Position numbers and translations under genes: made by a program. The notes beneath the pieces were generated by a model, which saw only the letters and a program-made list of their open reading frames with translations, did no database searches and was not told where the DNA came from. A stretch of 64,000 bases of DNA from Saprospiraceae bacterium (lineage in GTDB: Bacteria; Bacteroidota; Bacteroidia; Chitinophagales; Saprospiraceae): assembly GCA_020630775.1 (NCBI GenBank), contig JAHDIN010000002.1, positions 1 to 64,000 on the forward strand, given 5' to 3'. Of this stretch, positions 61,823 through 64,000 are shown in pieces. Within the stretch, counting starts at the first letter, position 1. Each line of letters begins with the position of its first letter.

Positions 61823-63133
61823 ATGGGACTTCTAAATTTCATAAAAAGAATAGAGCCAGATAAGAAGAAAAGCCCATTTCTTCATACGCTTTATGACGGG
61901 TTTTTCACTTTCGCCTATGCGCCAAATACAGTGACAAAAGGTGGAGTGCATATCAGAGATGGTATGGATCTAAAGCGTACAATGGTATTGGTTGTTATTG
62001 GATTACAATTGTGCTATTTATTTGGTACGTATAATATTGGTCATCAACATTTTGATGCTTTAGGTATGTTTCCTGGATTCCTTGAAGGTTTCCATTTAAA
62101 ATTAGCACATGGTCTGATTAAAATGTTACCAATATTTATTTGGACACATATTGTTGGACTAGGAATCGAATTTTGGTTTGCAGCTAAAAAGGGCCATCCA
62201 ATTGAAGAAGGCTTTTTAGTATCTGGAGCCTTGATTCCATTAATTATGCCGCCAGATATTCCAATTTGGATATTATGTGTTTCTGTAGCTTTTGCAGTTA
62301 TCTTAGGTAAAGAAGCATTCGGTGGAACAGGAATGAATATTTGGAACGTGGCTTTATTAGCAAGGGTATTTGTATTCTTTGCTTATCCAACAACAATTTC
62401 AGGAGATGAAGTTTGGGTTGGTGGTTTTGAAAAAGTGGTTCCTGGTATGGTCGCTGAATATGGTTGGGCACATAGCATGTTTAATTCTTTATTTGGATGG
62501 TTTGATTTATCCACCTTTGAATCCGGACGGGCCATATATGATACCTATAGTGGCGCCACACCTTTAGCTTTAGCTTCGAAAGGAGGTTGGGCTGCTGTGA
62601 CCGAGCAATTTAGTATAGCACAAATGTGGTGGGGTACAATTCCTGGTTCGATCGGGGAGACGTCCAAGCCATTAATTTTAATTGGCGCAGCACTTTTATT
62701 GGCAACGGGGATTGCAAGTTGGAGAGTCATGTTCAGTATGTTTTTAGGTTGTGCTTTTATGGGAATGATCTTCAATGCATGGGACGCTACACCATTTATG
62801 GATGTCCCTTGGTATTATCATTTCTATATGGGAAGTTTCTTATTCGCTATGGCATTTATGGCCACCGATCCTGTTACTGCAGCTTCTACAAATACCGGTA
62901 AATGGATATATGGTTTCTTGATAGGTGTGATAGGATTGATTATTAGAGTTTTCAATCCGGCATATCCTGAAGGATGGATGTTAGCGATTTTATTTATGAA
63001 TACTTTCGCACCATTGATCGATCACTATGTGCTTGAATCAAATATGAAACGAAGAAGCAAATTAGGTAAGCCAGCATTAGGTATGGCAGCCGTTAATTCT
63101 GTAGAACTTGAAAATTCAACAGCTCATGGATAA
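61823..63133 (+). CDS. nqrB: Na+-translocating NADH:quinone reductase subunit B
   Basis: 436 residues, about ten membrane helices. The flavin-attachment site is T246 in SGATPLAL, where FMN is covalently bound. Start ATG gives MGLLNFIKRIEPDKKKSPFL. NqrB carries FMN and riboflavin and forms much of the sodium path. It follows nqrA by 29 bases and overlaps nqrC by 8. Confidence 0.96.
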   Translation: MGLLNFIKRIEPDKKKSPFLHTLYDGFFTFAYAPNTVTKGGVHIRDGMDLKRTMVLVVIGLQLCYLFGTYNIGHQHFDALGMFPGFLEGFHLKLAHGLIKMLPIFIWTHIVGLGIEFWFAAKKGHPIEEGFLVSGALIPLIMPPDIPIWILCVSVAFAVILGKEAFGGTGMNIWNVALLARVFVFFAYPTTISGDEVWVGGFEKVVPGMVAEYGWAHSMFNSLFGWFDLSTFESGRAIYDTYSGATPLALASKGGWAAVTEQFSIAQMWWGTIPGSIGETSKPLILIGAALLLATGIASWRVMFSMFLGCAFMGMIFNAWDATPFMDVPWYYHFYMGSFLFAMAFMATDPVTAASTNTGKWIYGFLIGVIGLIIRVFNPAYPEGWMLAILFMNTFAPLIDHYVLESNMKRRSKLGKPALGMAAVNSVELENSTAHG

Positions 63134-63878
63134 TAGTACTTCAAAAGTTTTAGGGTTTATACTCGTTTTAACTGCTGTTGTAGCTTTGCTATTAGCATTA
63201 TTGCAAAATGGATTAAAACCAATCCATGATAAAAACGAGGCGTTGTATAGTAAAAAGGCAACAATTGCTGCTGTAGCAGATCATCTAGATAAAGATTTTG
63301 CGACTTTACAGGATGCTGATGTAACTGAAATCTTTAATAACCAAATCAAGCAGATGGTTTATAAAGCTGACGGTACTGAAGTTTCTAAGGAAGAGTTACA
63401 AAACACTTACGGTGTTAAAGATGGTCTCGCAGAGAATCTTGATTTGAATAAAGAAAACAAAAAAGATATTTCTGAAAGATTGATTCCTCTATATGAGTTT
63501 ACAAAAACAGATGGTAATAAATATTACATCGTTTATGCAAGAGGCAAAGGGCTATGGGATGAAATTTGGGGCAACATTGCTCTTGAATCTGATGGTAGCA
63601 CAATAGCGGGTGTATCATTTGATCATAAAGCTGAAACACCAGGTTTAGGTGCTGAGATTAAAGACAATAAATCTTGGGTCCGTCAATTTATCGGAAAGAA
63701 GTTATACACTGAAGATGGAATGTTCAAATCCGTGAACGTAAGAAAAGGAGGTGCTAAAGATCCATACTATGAAGTCGATGCTATCTCAGGAGCTACAATT
63801 ACTGGAGATGGTATTACAGAGATGATGGCAGATGATCTTTTGGCATACGAACCATTTTTAAAATCATTAAGGAAATAA
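63126..63878 (+). CDS. nqrC: Na+-translocating NADH:quinone reductase subunit C
   Basis: 250 residues from the ATG at 63126 (MDNSTSKVLGFILVLTAVVA); a TTG at 63108 is also open but would increase overlap with nqrB. One N-terminal membrane helix, then a periplasmic FMN-binding domain. The covalent flavin Thr224 is in SGATITGD. Other motif: HKAETPGLGAEI. The ATG lies 8 bases inside the nqrB end. Confidence 0.96.
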   Translation: MDNSTSKVLGFILVLTAVVALLLALLQNGLKPIHDKNEALYSKKATIAAVADHLDKDFATLQDADVTEIFNNQIKQMVYKADGTEVSKEELQNTYGVKDGLAENLDLNKENKKDISERLIPLYEFTKTDGNKYYIVYARGKGLWDEIWGNIALESDGSTIAGVSFDHKAETPGLGAEIKDNKSWVRQFIGKKLYTEDGMFKSVNVRKGGAKDPYYEVDAISGATITGDGITEMMADDLLAYEPFLKSLRK

Positions 63879-63891
63879 TTAAATCAAAATT

Positions 63892-64000
63892 ATGGCTGAT
63901 ACTGCTGTAGTAGATAAAAAACAAGGTATACAATTTGGAAAGAAAGAGCGTAAGCTTCTTACTGATCCATTAAATGATAATAACCCAATTACCGTTCAGG
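63892..64000 (+). CDS. nqrD: Na+-translocating NADH:quinone reductase subunit D, cut by window edge
   Basis: Only 36 codons are in the window. The protein begins MADTAVVDKKQGIQFGKKER and continues KLLTDPLNDNNPITVQ, the conserved NqrD N-terminus (KLLTDPL-x-x-NNPIT-x-Q). The start is 13 bases after nqrC. It is longer by about 13 residues at the N-terminus than many NqrD proteins. Confidence 0.93.
   Translation, partial: MADTAVVDKKQGIQFGKKERKLLTDPLNDNNPITVQ

Overview
The window is a stretch of ordinary, AT-rich bacterial chromosome with about 48 protein genes. I saw no rRNA, tRNA, CRISPR array, prophage or insertion sequence. It points to the phylum Bacteroidota, most likely a marine Saprospiraceae-like lineage. 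The evidence is type IX secretion (T9SS) cargo proteins with A- and B-type C-terminal signals, a T9SS Plug (DUF5103) protein, a TonB receptor paired with DUF4249, the LpxC-FabZ fusion, a BatA-type von Willebrand protein, TAnnTTTG promoter elements with few Shine-Dalgarno sites, and a Na+-NQR operon. The lineage is inferred from gene content; no database was searched.

Layout. 1-6068 (minus): a truncated BatA-type protein and a 1402-residue secreted repeat protein. 6237-11404: an Asp-box propeller protein, then convergent rsmE and a class A beta-lactamase-like lipoprotein. 11551-14463 (plus): rseP, hscB, a NUMOD4/HNH protein and a STAS protein. 14435-19334: an EamA transporter and a TesA-type esterase, divergent from a YbbA/YbbP-type ABC system. 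19426-24792: an unknown lipoprotein and TPR pair, DUF4249 with its TonB receptor, and a small exported coiled-coil protein. 25126-31085: truA, T9SS Plug, a repair/acetyltransferase/phosphatase-fold operon and a lamin-tail T9SS cargo. 31181-37621: asd, a coiled-coil protein of unknown function and an M36 metalloprotease. 37737-44559: rlmB, TraB-like and gamma carbonic anhydrase operon; class C beta-lactamase-like protein and a second EamA; prs, rplY and adk. 44626-48863: two unknown membrane proteins converging on hemC, a DnaQ-fold protein and hemD. 49159-54498: lpxD, lpxC-fabZ, lpxA and an ABC ATPase, then merR and DUF3667. 54804-60017: a 1737-residue secreted protein. 60249-64000: nqrA, nqrB, nqrC and the start of nqrD.

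How the genes work together. Much of the window concerns the envelope: lipid A synthesis, RseP proteolysis, outer-membrane uptake, T9SS export with at least four cargoes, and sodium pumping. Housekeeping genes (rsmE, truA, rlmB, rplY, adk, prs, asd, hscB, hemC, hemD) lie between. Genes are tightly packed, with 1-17 base overlaps inside operons and several tail-to-tail overlaps.

The most unusual points are these. The DnaQ-fold protein between hemC and hemD has lost three of its five catalytic residues. NqrA has a roughly 65-residue N-terminal extension with a membrane segment. The giant secreted protein carries dockerin-like and cohesin-like regions in one chain. rlmB appears to start at CTG. 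The 1402-residue protein has twelve cysteine-paired repeats. Several palindromes and phased repeats lie upstream of genes. I found no clear, wholly new multi-gene system; the best unknown modules are the membrane pair at 44626-46730 and the lipoprotein/TPR pair at 19426-20762.
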